NCBI GenBank assembly: GCA_947561395.2
Contig: OX387184.1
Span: forward strand, 40,724,766 to 40,788,765
Length of the DNA stretch: 64,000 nucleotides
Direction: 5' to 3'
Source: Buxus sempervirens
Taxonomy: Eukaryota; Streptophyta; Magnoliopsida; Buxales; Buxaceae
The notes below the pieces were generated by a model. The model ran no database searches. It saw nothing but the letters and a program-made list of their open reading frames with translations, and had not been told where the DNA came from. Position 1 is the stretch's first letter; each line of letters starts with the position of its first letter. The position numbers and the translations under genes were made by a program. This document shows, one piece after another, positions 1 through 9,957 of this stretch.

Positions 1-2
1 AT

Positions 3-143
3 GCAGATCCTGAACTTGAGGAGCAGGCTTGTATCCCTGCCCCAGATTCTTTCATTCTGAATAATTGGGAGGAAACTCCCCTTACTTTTGAAGCCGCGTT
101 TGTTTGGCAAACAGACATGGCTTCCAAAAAAAAACTCCATTAG
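3..143 (+). pseudogene. E1 gag-pol, upstream segment in a shifted frame
   Basis: This reading frame is open from the window edge to a TAG at 141-143 and runs through a nine-A run at 126-134. The downstream pol frame takes over at the same place and has its own stop at 89-91, so the two pieces are best read as one gag-pol ORF broken by a frameshift in the A run. The segment would lie between protease and reverse transcriptase. No conserved motif is visible in so short a piece. It could be a true lesion, a sequencing error in the homopolymer, or a recoding site. Confidence 0.5.
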
Positions 144-3100
144 TGGAATGCCCTTTTCCTGAAGGTTTTAATGAGCCTTCGTCTTCAGGGAAAGATTTTG
201 TAGAAGGCTCTCAAAAAACACAAAAAGATTTTTCAGTTTTTTTTAGAAAAGATAAAGTTTTCAAAAAGGTCCAAACCATTTATGAACCATATAAGCAAAC
301 GGAATTGGATCAGGATGAGTATGACTTCGACCTTGAGCTCGACTTTGACCTAATGGGGGTTGAAGAAGAGACCGAGGACGAAGAAGACGACGTTCCAAAA
401 GAAATCACATATCAATTAGAGCGTCATGAAAAGGGGGTCCAACCCAATATTGAAGAGACCATATCTATCAACCTAGGGACCGAAGATGACCCAAAAATAG
501 TGAAGATTGGGGTATGTCTATCTGAGATACAGCGGGATGAAATGATACGATTTTTGGCTGATTATGAAGATGTGTTTGCATGGTCGTATCGGGATATGCC
601 GGGGTTAGACACAGATATGGTGGTGCACAGGCTACCCATTCTACCAGACTCTAAGCCAGTTAAGCAGAAACTGAGAAGGTTAAAACCTGAGTGGACATTG
701 AAGGTTAAAGATGAAGTGGTTAAGCAATTCCAAGCTGGATTCTTAGCAGTGTCCACATACCCCGAATGGCTTGCAAATATAGTGCCAGTACCAAAGAAGG
801 ATGGAAAGGTCAGAATGTGCGTAGATTATAGAGATTTGAATAAGGCAAGTCCAAAGGATGATTTTCCACTTCCACACATAGACATCTTGGTGGATAACAC
901 CGCTGTACATAGTCTATTTTCATTCATGGATGGGTTTTCTGGGTATAATCAGATTAAGATGGCTAAGGAAGACCAAGAGAAGACAGCCTTTATCACCCCT
1001 TGGGGTACCTTCCATTACACTGTCATGCCATTTGGACTTAAGAATGCTGGGGCAACCTACCAGAGGGCCATGACAGCCTTATTCCATGATATGATCCATA
1101 AGGAGATGGAGGTTTATGTGGATGATATGATAGCCAAATCATGTGAGGAAGAAGACCACTTGATCAACTTGAAGAAGGTATTTGACCGGCTTAGGAAATA
1201 CAGTCTAAGGCTTAACCCTGCTAAGTGTGTCTTTGAGGCTACATCAGGAAAATTATTGGGTTTTATAGTAAGCAGAAGGGGAATTGAGATTGACCCAGCT
1301 AAAGCTAAAGCCATCATTGAAATGCCATCACCTAGAACCGAGAGGGAAGTTCGGGGTTTTCTTGGGAGGATTCAGTACATAAGCCGGTTCATAGCACAGC
1401 TCACCGCTATCTGTGAACCAATTTTCAAACTTCTAAGAAAGAATAACCCGACAGTCTGGAATGATGAGTGCCAAGAAGCCTTTGACACAATAAAGGAATA
1501 TTTATTAAACCCACCTGTGCTAGTACCACCAACTCCAGGAAGGCCACTAATCCTATACTTGTCTGTTTTGGAGACATCAATGGGGTGTGTCTTAGGACAG
1601 CATGACGATACAGGCAGAAAGGAGAGGGCGATTTACTACCTGAGTAAGAAATTTACAGAATATGAAGCAAAGTATTCCCCTTTGGAAAAGACTTGTTGTG
1701 CTTTAGTATGGGCAACTCAGAGACTAAGGCACTATTTCCTTAGTCATTCCACCTTATTGATATCCCGCATGGACCCTTTGAAGTATCTATTTGAGAAACC
1801 AGCTTTAACTGGCAGAACAGCAAAGTGGCAGTTGTTGCTCTCTGAATTTGACCTCACCTATATCACACAAAAGGCCATTAAGGGTCAAGCCATTGCAGAT
1901 CACTTGGCTGCACACCCTTTACCAGAATACCAACCCTTAAAGACCAACTTCCCTGATGAGGCAATCCTGTTTGCTGAAGAGGAAGAAGGTGAAAGCTCAT
2001 GGCAAATGTTTTTTGATGGGGCCGCCAATATGAATGGAAATGGAATAGGGGCTGTATTGATCAAGCCAGATGGGGCACATATCCCAATCGCAGTGAAGTT
2101 AAGGTTCCAATGCACGAACAATATAGCAGAGTATGAAGCATGCATAATTGGGTTACAAGCAGCCTTAGACCATGAAGTAGAGGAACTTGACGTATATGGG
2201 GATTCGAGTCTTATCATCTTCCAAACAACTGGTGAATGGAAAACCAAGGATCACAAATTGATCCCCTATCACCAGTATTTGGAAGAAATAAGCACCAAGT
2301 TTATTCGAATTTCCTTCAATTATATGCCAAGGGCCAAAAACCAGTTTGCAGATGCTCTGGCAACATTGGCTTCAATGGTCAGTATGCCAGAAGGGGTTGA
2401 TATTAGACCATTAGAAATTGAAGTCAGAGATGAACCAGCTTACTGCCTTGTTCTAGAAGAAACCCCAGAAGAAGAAGTGCCATGGTTTCAAGACATTAAG
2501 AATTTCCTAAAGGATCGAACTTTACCAGAAAATGTCACCTCTACAGAGAAAAGAACAATACAGAGGCTGGCAGGACAGTTCTTACTAAGTGGTGGGCAGT
2601 TGTACAAAAGATCACACAATGATATACTACTTAGATGTGTTGCAAAAACTGAGTCAGAAAGGATAGTTGAAACCGTACATGGAGGAGTGTGTGGACCCCA
2701 TATGAATGGGCATATGCTTGCCAAGAAGATTCTGCGATTGGGATATTACTGGTCGACTATGGAGCATGACTGCTATATGCACGTTAAAAGGTGTCATTTA
2801 TGCCAAGTGTACGCAGATAACAAGAATGCACCCCCAAGTGAATTACACAGTATGACATCTCCGTGGCCTTTTTCTATGTGGGGTATAGATGTCATTGGAA
2901 TGATCTCTCCAAAGGCATCAAATGGACACAGGTTTATACTTGTAGCAATCGATTATTTTACCAAGTGGGTAGAAGCGGCTTCTTATGCAAACATTACGAG
3001 TAGCCATGTTCTTAAGTTTTTGAAGCACAACATCATTTGCCGCTATGGTTTGCCAAGTGCCATAGTAACAGACAATGCTTCAAACCTTAAGAACAAAGAC

Positions 3101-3730
3101 ATGAGGAAGATGTGTGAACAATTTCAGATTACCCACCACAAGTCAGCGCCTTACAGACCAAAGATGAATGGGGCAGTGGAGGCAGCAAATAAGAATATAA
3201 AGAAGATTATTCAGAAAATGGTAGTGAGTTTCAAAGATTGGCATGAAATGCTACCACTTGCTCTACATGCTTACAGAACCTCAATCCGGACTTCTACAGG
3301 GGCAACTCCATACTCTTTAGTTTATGGAATGGAAGCAGTTTTACCAGTGGAAGTGGAAATACCTTCACTAAGAGTGCTAATGGAAGCAGAATTAGAAGAA
3401 GCTGAATGGATACAGTCTAGACATGATCAACTCAATTTAATTGAAGAAAAGCGTTTGAAGGCACTTAGTCATGGCCAATTATATCGAAAGAGGATGGCTA
3501 GGGCTTACAATAAAAAGGTGAAGCCCAGAACTTTCCAAGAAGGAAATTTGGTATTAAAGAAGATTTTACCCTTTTTGGAAGATCCTCGCGGAAAGTTTAA
3601 ACCAAATTGGGAAGGACCTTATGTGGTCAAGAAGGTCCTATCAGGGGGTGCTCTCATCTTAACAGAAATGGATGGGAAGGATTTTCCTGAGCCAATTAAC
3701 TCTGATGCAGTAAAGAGATATTTTCCATGA
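104..3730 (+). CDS. pol: Ty3/gypsy (Tat lineage) Pol: RT, RNase H, second RNase H, integrase
   Basis: Long open frame of 1208 codons; the first codon here is TTG, so this is the continuation of an upstream ORF and not a true start. Domains in order: reverse transcriptase at about residues 175-400 with the catalytic YVDD at 338-341; the ordinary gypsy RNase H at about 470-605; a second, archaeal-type RNase H at about 632-775 starting with FFDGAAN (Asp638); integrase from about 870 with an HHCC zinc finger and a D929, D990, E1026 triad, a DD35E spacing. No chromodomain is seen; the protein ends in a Tat-like C terminus. The duplicated RNase H is the established hallmark of plant Tat/Ogre elements. 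The frame has no internal stop, so the element may be young. Two genes on the opposite strand follow it instead of a short 3' UTR. Confidence 0.95.
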   Translation: MANRHGFQKKTPLVECPFPEGFNEPSSSGKDFVEGSQKTQKDFSVFFRKDKVFKKVQTIYEPYKQTELDQDEYDFDLELDFDLMGVEEETEDEEDDVPKEITYQLERHEKGVQPNIEETISINLGTEDDPKIVKIGVCLSEIQRDEMIRFLADYEDVFAWSYRDMPGLDTDMVVHRLPILPDSKPVKQKLRRLKPEWTLKVKDEVVKQFQAGFLAVSTYPEWLANIVPVPKKDGKVRMCVDYRDLNKASPKDDFPLPHIDILVDNTAVHSLFSFMDGFSGYNQIKMAKEDQEKTAFITPWGTFHYTVMPFGLKNAGATYQRAMTALFHDMIHKEMEVYVDDMIAKSCEEEDHLINLKKVFDRLRKYSLRLNPAKCVFEATSGKLLGFIVSRRGIEIDPAKAKAIIEMPSPRTEREVRGFLGRIQYISRFIAQLTAICEPIFKLLRKNNPTVWNDECQEAFDTIKEYLLNPPVLVPPTPGRPLILYLSVLETSMGCVLGQHDDTGRKERAIYYLSKKFTEYEAKYSPLEKTCCALVWATQRLRHYFLSHSTLLISRMDPLKYLFEKPALTGRTAKWQLLLSEFDLTYITQKAIKGQAIADHLAAHPLPEYQPLKTNFPDEAILFAEEEEGESSWQMFFDGAANMNGNGIGAVLIKPDGAHIPIAVKLRFQCTNNIAEYEACIIGLQAALDHEVEELDVYGDSSLIIFQTTGEWKTKDHKLIPYHQYLEEISTKFIRISFNYMPRAKNQFADALATLASMVSMPEGVDIRPLEIEVRDEPAYCLVLEETPEEEVPWFQDIKNFLKDRTLPENVTSTEKRTIQRLAGQFLLSGGQLYKRSHNDILLRCVAKTESERIVETVHGGVCGPHMNGHMLAKKILRLGYYWSTMEHDCYMHVKRCHLCQVYADNKNAPPSELHSMTSPWPFSMWGIDVIGMISPKASNGHRFILVAIDYFTKWVEAASYANITSSHVLKFLKHNIICRYGLPSAIVTDNASNLKNKDMRKMCEQFQITHHKSAPYRPKMNGAVEAANKNIKKIIQKMVVSFKDWHEMLPLALHAYRTSIRTSTGATPYSLVYGMEAVLPVEVEIPSLRVLMEAELEEAEWIQSRHDQLNLIEEKRLKALSHGQLYRKRMARAYNKKVKPRTFQEGNLVLKKILPFLEDPRGKFKPNWEGPYVVKKVLSGGALILTEMDGKDFPEPINSDAVKRYFP

Positions 3731-3893
3731 ATGAATATTACTAGGAAAGGATCTGAGGCCATTGTTCTTTATATCCCAAAATTTGAATCCCTAGTCAAAC
3801 CAATTTGAGCCTGTTCGTATTTTTTGTTAAACCCAAACTGGACTTACAGCCTTATACTGGGGCAAGGCCAATAAGGGCAAGGCCAATAGGGGC

Positions 3894-3930
<37 letters not shown>

Positions 3931-4726
3931 GGGGCAAATAAATGCCAAATACAAAAGAAGGGGAATGGGATTGAATCCACCATGACTGTAAGTCCAGTGG
4001 ACCCATTTTCACACTTAGAAAATTTTGAGCCTTTAATACCTTTTCTTTCATAAACCGAACCTAGCCTTTGTTTCATCCTATTATTAAGCCCTCGGTGATT
4101 TTAGTATATTCATTCAACTTTCAGAGTAAGATTGGTGATGACGGAATGCAGAGGCCAACCCTAGTGAAAACCGTAATTGGCACTAGGGGCAAGAAGGGCA
4201 AAAAGAAAGAAAAAAAAAAGAAAAAAAAAAAAAAAAAAAGAAAAGAATCAAGGGGTGAGTTGATCATGGGGTCTAAGTTTCAAATCAGCATGAGCACTGG
4301 AAACTGAGCAGATCAGCAAGGTTCATCATGAAGGTAAAATCATTAGGGGATGATTCTAAAGGTTATGGGGTAGACAAATTTGGTCTCTTCCTATTGCTTG
4401 GACTACCCTTTTCATTATTCAACCTGATTTTAATTCCTTTAATTATATGTGATTAAGTGTTTTGGAGCAGCTTTCAAAAAAAAAAAAACAAAAAAAAAAA
4501 AAACAAAAAAACAAAAAAAAACAAAAAAAAACTATACTTTGGCCAATGATGAGAAATCAAATACTTTTTCATAAAACTTCTGTTTTTATAAGCATTTGAG
4601 AATTCTGAGGCCAATAATATAAAACCTATTTTTGAATTAAATCTAATATCTTTCCACTAATGGAGTTTGCTTTTGTAAAAAAGTATGGAAAAAATGAAAG
4701 GAAAAAAAAAATGATGATGAAAGAAT
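3731..4726. other. Spacer between convergent 3' ends in E1
   Basis: No coding potential is seen. The stretch holds A-rich runs (around 3895-3910, 4207-4240 and 4480-4530), a short TA dinucleotide run (about 3909-3931) and ordinary AT-rich sequence. It separates the stop of pol (+) from the stop of the antisense DUF7745-like gene (-), so it probably contains the polyadenylation region of both. Confidence 0.5.
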
Positions 4727-5620
4727 CTAATCCCTACTCCCTAACTGCTCCTCAAGCTCCCTAATCCTAGCTGCCTGAGTTGCAATGATTCCGGAAGCAC
4801 CCTCTGCATCAGGATCACTCAAAAAGGAGATGACCTCATCTGAAAAGGAAAGCTTGATCTTCAACGCCCTAAGGTCAGCCAAGGAATCCTGATACTTCTT
4901 CCGCATCACACGGACTTCAAAGCGGCGAGCCTGCCTTTGTTCTTCAAGTTTCTTCTCCATGGCAATGCGGCCAGACTTCTGCTCTTCAAGATGCCTCTCC
5001 AAAACAAGGACTTTTATCCTAAGTTCTTGAGCCTCCCGTGCCCATATTTGTTGAAGCCGCCTATGGGTTGCCCTTTCTGACTCCAGAATGTCCTCATAGG
5101 TGGGAGGAAGAACTGCAGGTGGATCCTCTGGTACTGGGGCATGACTCTGCACCTGTTCTTTGATCCAGAAATGATAGTCCTTCACATGGGACTCAGAAAA
5201 GACTGGACCCCGCAGAAAGCAAACATAGGACCACTCTTTCATTAATTGAGCATTTAGCCCCATGGTGGCTGATGTAAGTAGCCCTATAAAGCTCTCATAA
5301 CCTGTGGGAATCATAATTCCCTGGGTCGCTCCAAATTGCCGAAGAACCCTCAAAGGAAGATAGAGAACAGCAGATTTCAAGCCTGCTAGGGCCAGAAAAT
5401 TTTTATCCCTAAAGCTAATCACTGTCTCTGGAGTAGGCTGATAAGTGCCAGGCCATCTCACTTGATCATCCTGGAGAGTACCCAAGAAAGTGAACCAGCC
5501 TTGCTTGCCACCTTGGATGTTAGGACATCCCCTATTGCTCATCAAAACAGGAACTTTCAATCTTGGAAAGAAGCGGCGAGTTATTTCTTCTACCTGGCTA
5601 AGATGGTCAAGCAACCAAAG
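4727..5620 (-). CDS. Antisense DUF7745-like gene, exon 2 (C-terminal half)
   Basis: Second exon of a gene lying antisense to pol, downstream of it, inside element E1. The acceptor is CTGCAG with the exon starting at 5620. The product aligns by eye along its length with the intact ORF at 62017-63450: shared stretches include an LWL-DHL block, a WxGTY block, a VLRQFG block, a SFIGLL/SLIGPL block and an FSESH/FTESH block. The last ~110 residues are a strongly predicted coiled coil rich in E, R, Q and L heptads. The intact homologue has only a short coiled coil, so this copy is extended. I assign the family (plant DUF7745, carried by Ogre-type elements as an extra ORF) from remembered family features; the molecular function is unknown. 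The reading frame upstream of 5620 runs into intron sequence and should be ignored. Confidence 0.72.
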   Translation of the reverse strand, partial: LWLLDHLSQVEEITRRFFPRLKVPVLMSNRGCPNIQGGKQGWFTFLGTLQDDQVRWPGTYQPTPETVISFRDKNFLALAGLKSAVLYLPLRVLRQFGATQGIMIPTGYESFIGLLTSATMGLNAQLMKEWSYVCFLRGPVFSESHVKDYHFWIKEQVQSHAPVPEDPPAVLPPTYEDILESERATHRRLQQIWAREAQELRIKVLVLERHLEEQKSGRIAMEKKLEEQRQARRFEVRVMRKKYQDSLADLRALKIKLSFSDEVISFLSDPDAEGASGIIATQAARIRELEEQLGSRD

Positions 5621-5654
5621 CTGCAGAAAAAGGGAGTATTTTAATTTATTTCCA

Positions 5655-5830
5655 AAAAAAAAAAAAAAAAAGAAAAAGAAAAAAAAAGAAAGAAGAAAAA
5701 AAGGAAAAAGAAAAAAAAAAGAAGAAAAAAAGGAAGAAGAAAAAAAAAAAAAAAGAAGAAAAAAAAAAAAGGAGAAAAAAAAAAAAAAAAGAAAGGAAAG
5801 GAAGAATAGAAAAAAAAAAATATAATATAG
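5655..5830. repeat. Polypurine/polypyrimidine microsatellite inside the DUF7745 intron
   Basis: About 175 bases are almost entirely A and G on the plus strand, in irregular GAA, GAAA and GGAA steps. In the sense of the antisense gene this is a long pyrimidine tract upstream of the acceptor at 5621, so it fills most of the 237 bp intron. The lysine- or phenylalanine-rich open frames here are artefacts of composition. Confidence 0.85.
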
Positions 5831-5857
5831 AAGAAAAAAAATACATGCATATTTTAC

Positions 5858-6555
5858 CTGTAGGATAGGGCGCAGGCAAGGAAGCGTTTCTTCTTCCTGA
5901 AATAACAATCAGTAAGAGCCTGATATATCTCTGCTAGGATCATAGGGGCCAACCTCTCGCGTTCCCTAACCTGACAGATAACTGAGATGAGAGCCAAGTC
6001 AACCTGGTCATCACCCCGTGGAAAAAGCAGCTGATTGACCACTATCAGGGTCAATGCATTAAACCTAGAGTCCTTGTCATTACTCCTCAGAAGTTTTTCA
6101 GTCAAAAAGGTCTTGGACAAGGTCAATAGTGCATCAGAATTTCCTAAGTCCTTCTTCCCTATACCCAAGAAAGTGGAAGCCTCCTTTTTATAACTAAGCT
6201 TTAGGGGTGGGTTCACAACTTTTTCAGAAAATCTAAGGCCAAGGATGGTTTCAATCTCTTCTATGGTAGGAGTCATCTCTTTATCATCAAAACGGAAGAG
6301 ACTCAGCTCAGGTACCCAATGGCCTATCAAAGCTTCAATGATTTCCCACTTAAAGGGAATTTTAGGGAGGTGTAGGATGTGCCCTAAGTGAATGGAATCC
6401 CAACGAATCTCCTCATCAAGGGTCATGGAGTTAACCCATCTATCATAAAAGGAATCCACAATATTGTACCTGGTAAGATTAGGAGGTTTTGATCTAACAG
6501 GTTGTCTTGCAGGAAGAGATTCAACGGCAGGAGAAAGCGGCGTAGGGGAAGCCAT
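5858..6555 (-). CDS. Antisense DUF7745-like gene, exon 1 (N-terminal half)
   Basis: I place the start at the ATG at 6555, because the residues after it (MASPTPL) match the MASSSS start of the intact homologue at 62017 and a TATA box lies 90 bp upstream. The open frame does extend 19 codons further up. It contains the conserved FRF(D/G)-x-LTPTIEE-like motif and the SYKKEAS/SYKNEAC motif shared with the sense copy. The exon ends at a canonical donor (ACAG/GTAAAA). Joining 5858 to 5620 removes a 237 bp GT-AG intron, but the joined exon is one base short of keeping frame relative to the homologue. The copy therefore carries a one-base lesion, or a base is missing from the assembly next to the junction. 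The gene lies between pol and the PMD gene and shares the PMD gene's orientation. Confidence 0.7.
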
Positions 6556-6645
6556 GGAAGCACCAAAGAAGCCAAGGAAAGCGAGAAAAGACGTGCTCAG
6601 GGAGTTTTTCAATTAATAAAAGTGTCACAATGATGTTCCCTAGGA

Positions 6646-6655
6646 GTTTATATAG
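6646..6655 (-). promoter_or_regulatory. TATA box of the antisense DUF7745-like gene
   Basis: CTATATAAAC on the minus strand, about 90 bp upstream of the chosen ATG at 6555 and just downstream of the inverted-arm cluster at 6683-6800. Spacing and order (cluster, TATA, ATG) are those of a pol II promoter. Confidence 0.6.
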
Positions 6656-6682
6656 AAAAAATTGTAAGACAGTAAATTCCGT

Positions 6683-6800
6683 AATTATATTACGGGCAAG
6701 GCTCGCCCGTATAGGAATTACGGACACGCCTGACCGTGAAAATTGCACGGGCAGCGCACGCCCGTAATAACTTTACGGGCACAGCCTGCTCGTAGTATAA
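6683..6800 (-). promoter_or_regulatory. E1 inverted-arm cluster 1 (ACGGGC...GCCCGT)
   Basis: Four consecutive ~19 bp sites, each ACGGGC or a close variant, about seven variable bases, then GCCCGT or a close variant, repeated every ~27 bp. The cores differ while the arms are kept. It lies directly upstream of the TATA box of the antisense DUF7745-like gene. The same sites occur at 11297-11405 and 11843-11960. They look like repeated operators for a dimeric DNA-binding protein; the protein is not known. Confidence 0.7.
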
Positions 6801-7011
6801 GTACGGTTCCTTCGAAAAAATGCAAAAAAATGGGAATTTTTAATTTCTTTGGTTTCCCTAAGCTTCACCTGTCCCTGTTTTAACATTCATCAGATAATAA
6901 ATACTGTAAATAAAGAAGAAAGAACACAAATGGAAATAAAACAAACTTCTTTTATATATATGAATGTTTACATCACTTTTGCAAAAAAATACAAAGGTAC
7001 ATGGAAGAATC

Positions 7012-9957
7012 CTAATCTAATGGCCATGCAGGTCCGCTCCTACGGCCACGGCCTCGTCCTCTGCCTCGACCACGGCCTGTAGATCGCCTACGCTCAAAGA
7101 CATGCCGCACAATATTGCGGGCCGTGCTACGCGTCATCCTGCTCAAAACAGACTGAATATCATGCCACATATATAAAGGCACAAGGCCAGCAGTGGGATG
7201 ATCAGGAGGGACGTACCCTGAAGTATCTACATATCCCGTAGAATCGGGATCAGACTCTGTACGGGAAGAATCCGCAGAAGGATCAACAGCAGCATGTGTC
7301 ACCTCCGCATCCTCCATATCAGGACTAACAGGACCAGCAGGAGCAGATGTCCCAGGTACATCAACCTCCGGCTCCACAGGCTCGGTAGCAGTCATCTCCA
7401 CCTCGGGCTCTACAGGATCAGCTGTAGCCTCCTCCATCACGGCAGTCTCCACGGTAGGCTCTACCACAGCGGCGTCCACAGCCGAATCCATATCAACATC
7501 AACAGATGTAGCAGGAGCCGTCTCAGCCACTGGGGCAGACTCTGGCACGTCCTCAGTAGCAGGTACAATATCAGCCTCGACCTCGGGTTCTGCTGCAGGA
7601 ACCTCCTCTGGACTAGGAGACGTCACGAACTCCACCCGTGCCACAGAAAACACCTCATCCCGGAAATGCATAGGCACGGGTGAAGCAGGTGAAGAGGGAC
7701 CAGCTGTGTACTCCTGAAACTAAGAGAAAAATTCAGTCAGAACAAGACAAACAAATACAAAAGCAGGAATGGAAATAAAAGAAGAAATTAACCTGAGTAT
7801 CGGATGGACCCGCCTGGTCCTGTGCATCAGATGGACCCGCCTGATCATGTACATCAGATGGACCCTCCTGGCCATGGGCTCTGGCTAGCTGCCCCCGGAG
7901 ATCTGAGATGGTAATATAGAGGGCATCCCGCTCGGCGATCGCGGCGTCACGCTGGCGCTCTAGATCAGCATAGCGAGACCGGATCTCTGCCAACTGAGCC
8001 TCCTGAAATAAAGAAGAAAGAAGTCAGAAAATGCTAAGGACAGATGAAATAGAAATAGAAGATCACAAAAGAAGAAAGCATACCGTAGTGTCATAGGCCC
8101 TAATCACTACCCCTCCTATCTCCGTGACTCCGCCACGGACAGGCATGGGTGACATGAGGCACCCAACAGAAGATCGCCTGAACCAGGCATCATAGTCACC
8201 CTCCTCCAATAATGTCTCTGCCTCAGTCCAATCCAAGAACTGGGCAGGATCAACAGGCATAGGAGGATAGAAAGGAGTAGTATCTGGCGGGATGGCAGGA
8301 ATCCGCGGCTCTCCCACATGCTGAAAGAAGAAGCGCTCGCCGCAATACCAGATGCTGCCCAGCTGACCAATAAAAAACTGGTATCTCTGTCGTCTCTGGT
8401 CAGGGACAAATGCATCATCTCTCGCAGCCTGCAGGGCCAGCACCTCATGAATGTCCTCCATCCTGGGGACAAATAGCTGAAAAACAGAACAAGACATCAG
8501 ATATGTGATCCAGGAAGAAGAGAAAAGAAGAAATAGAGGAATTAAAGAAGATTACCTCAGACCGGTACAACCTATCCAAGTGGGCCCGGGCGGACCTGGG
8601 ACGACTCTTTTCAGAGTCGTGCTCTACATGACACCATCTAAGTGCCATGGGATACGTCTCCTCAGGCATCGTAGAGGTAGGGCGGAAATAGGGTATATAA
8701 ACCCTAGCAAAAAACTGCAAGAAAGAAGAAAATAGTCAGAAGAATAGAAAAGGAGAGATAAAAAGAAAGAGATAAAGAAAAAGAAAAGAAAAAGGTTCAC
8801 CTGCAAGAAGGGCCAGAAGAACCTGCACCCAACTCCAGCCCCTCTGGAGGTAGAGAGGCCACTCACTGATCGGCGCAGGCCAGCCAGAATAGTACCAAAT
8901 ATGAGTGGGCCCCAGGCATACCTCCTCGCCCGCTACAGATCTCCCAGAAGACTCAAGAAGTGAGGACTAACTGAGGTCGTGTCCTCTGGGAAGAAGCATG
9001 ATCCCATCATATACAGAAAAAGGAATCGGAAGGCGAAGGGAAATACATGATCACCGACAGCAAGCTGGCCAAACTGCCTCCTCCGGAAAGTCTCTCTCAA
9101 CCATGTCAGAGACAATCTAGCTCTCCCCCGATCCCATGCCTCAAGAGGCAGCACAATATATCCAAGATAAGCTGCAATCTCATCAGCCTCTGGCATAGTC
9201 ATCTCAGTAATAACATCACCGATCATCCTAATCCCGGTGATGAGTGTGAAATCAGAAGGCCGGATCCCAATCTCTATATCTGGGAGGTGGAAACTCAGTG
9301 TCTCTGGGAAAAACCTCTCCAACAATGCGGCAATGAGGGCCCGATCTAAGCGTACGTCCGGGATAGTGATAAACATGCCGAAACCATACAATCCTAGCTC
9401 CCGACGATAGGCCGAACTGCAAGCTCTCAAGAATCTAGTAAAGCTGGCCCAGCTCCCTCTATAATGGGACATCGGATACTCCAAAGGGATATCCGCCCTA
9501 ACGCACGCTGAGGGATGAGTCCTCAAACCATGCAGAAGATCGGTGTCCCTAATCTGGGCAGCCACCTCCTCAGGGATCTCAACCCTGGTCCTGGCCTCAT
9601 CTCTGCCACGGCCCCCTCTGCGGCCTCCTCTATGGCCCTCATCATGGCCTCCATCTCTGCCTCCAGCTCTGCGTCTGCTACGGCTCCTATCTCTGCCAGA
9701 AGCCTCAACAGCCGGCTAAAAGAAAATAATTGAAGAATCAGGAAGATGCATTTTGGGAAAGGATAGGAAATTGCAGAAAGGTTAGAGTATACCTCTGGGG
9801 TCGCCTCACGCGAATCCCCAGAAGGGAAATCTGGGATATCAGAATCAGAATCCCTCTCAGTCCTCGAAGACGAGGCCACATCAGCAGGATCTCGCCTAAC
9901 CCTCGAGGAGGAAGGCTCATCTGCAGGATCTCGGGAAGCCGATCTAAGGCGGGCCAT
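7012..9957 (-). pseudogene. Antisense plant-mobile-domain (PMD) gene, six exons, one in-frame stop
   Basis: A six-exon gene can be built with canonical GT-AG introns, all in phase 0: 9957-9793, 9715-8801, 8714-8556, 8476-8084, 8002-7793, 7713-7012. All exon lengths are multiples of three, totalling 847 codons plus stop. Exon 1 is Ser/Arg/Asp-rich; exon 2 starts with an Arg-Gly-rich stretch and then carries the PMD core; exon 5 has a short coiled coil and three near-identical GPSD-x-x-DQA repeats; exon 6 is Ala/Glu/Pro/Val-rich and ends in an RGRGRGRG tail. The one visible lesion is a TAG at 8935-8933 inside the PMD core. PMD proteins (MAIN/MAIL family) are nuclear factors for silencing and genome stability in plants, and PMDs are known inside gypsy and Mutator elements. 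The gene is antisense to pol and lies inside E1. A role in regulating the element is inference. Confidence 0.75.
8801..9715 (-). CDS. PMD core exon (exon 2 of the antisense PMD gene)
   Basis: Acceptor TTTTAG before 9715, donor CAG/GTGAAC after 8801. After an Arg-Gly-rich lead the exon reads a typical plant-mobile-domain block: GFGMFITIPDVRLDRALIAA, then a TLSFHLPDIEIGIRPSDF segment, a later FPFAFRFLFLYMMG segment, and a YAWGP segment with LRR and GCRFF after it. Family knowledge: PMDs show the same order, with an F-H-L-P-x-E-I-x-I box followed by a G-x-x-x-G and a YxWG box. The codon between LLGDL and RARRYAWG is TAG (8935-8933). The homology continues on both sides in the same frame, so this is a point nonsense change and not the real end of the exon. 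Confidence 0.75.

Noticed and set aside
1900..2724. Minus-strand open frames inside pol
   Set aside because: Shadows of a well-conserved plus-strand coding region.
5490..5879. Lys/Glu- and Phe-rich open frames at the polypurine tract
   Set aside because: Low-complexity translation of a microsatellite that lies in the intron of the antisense gene.
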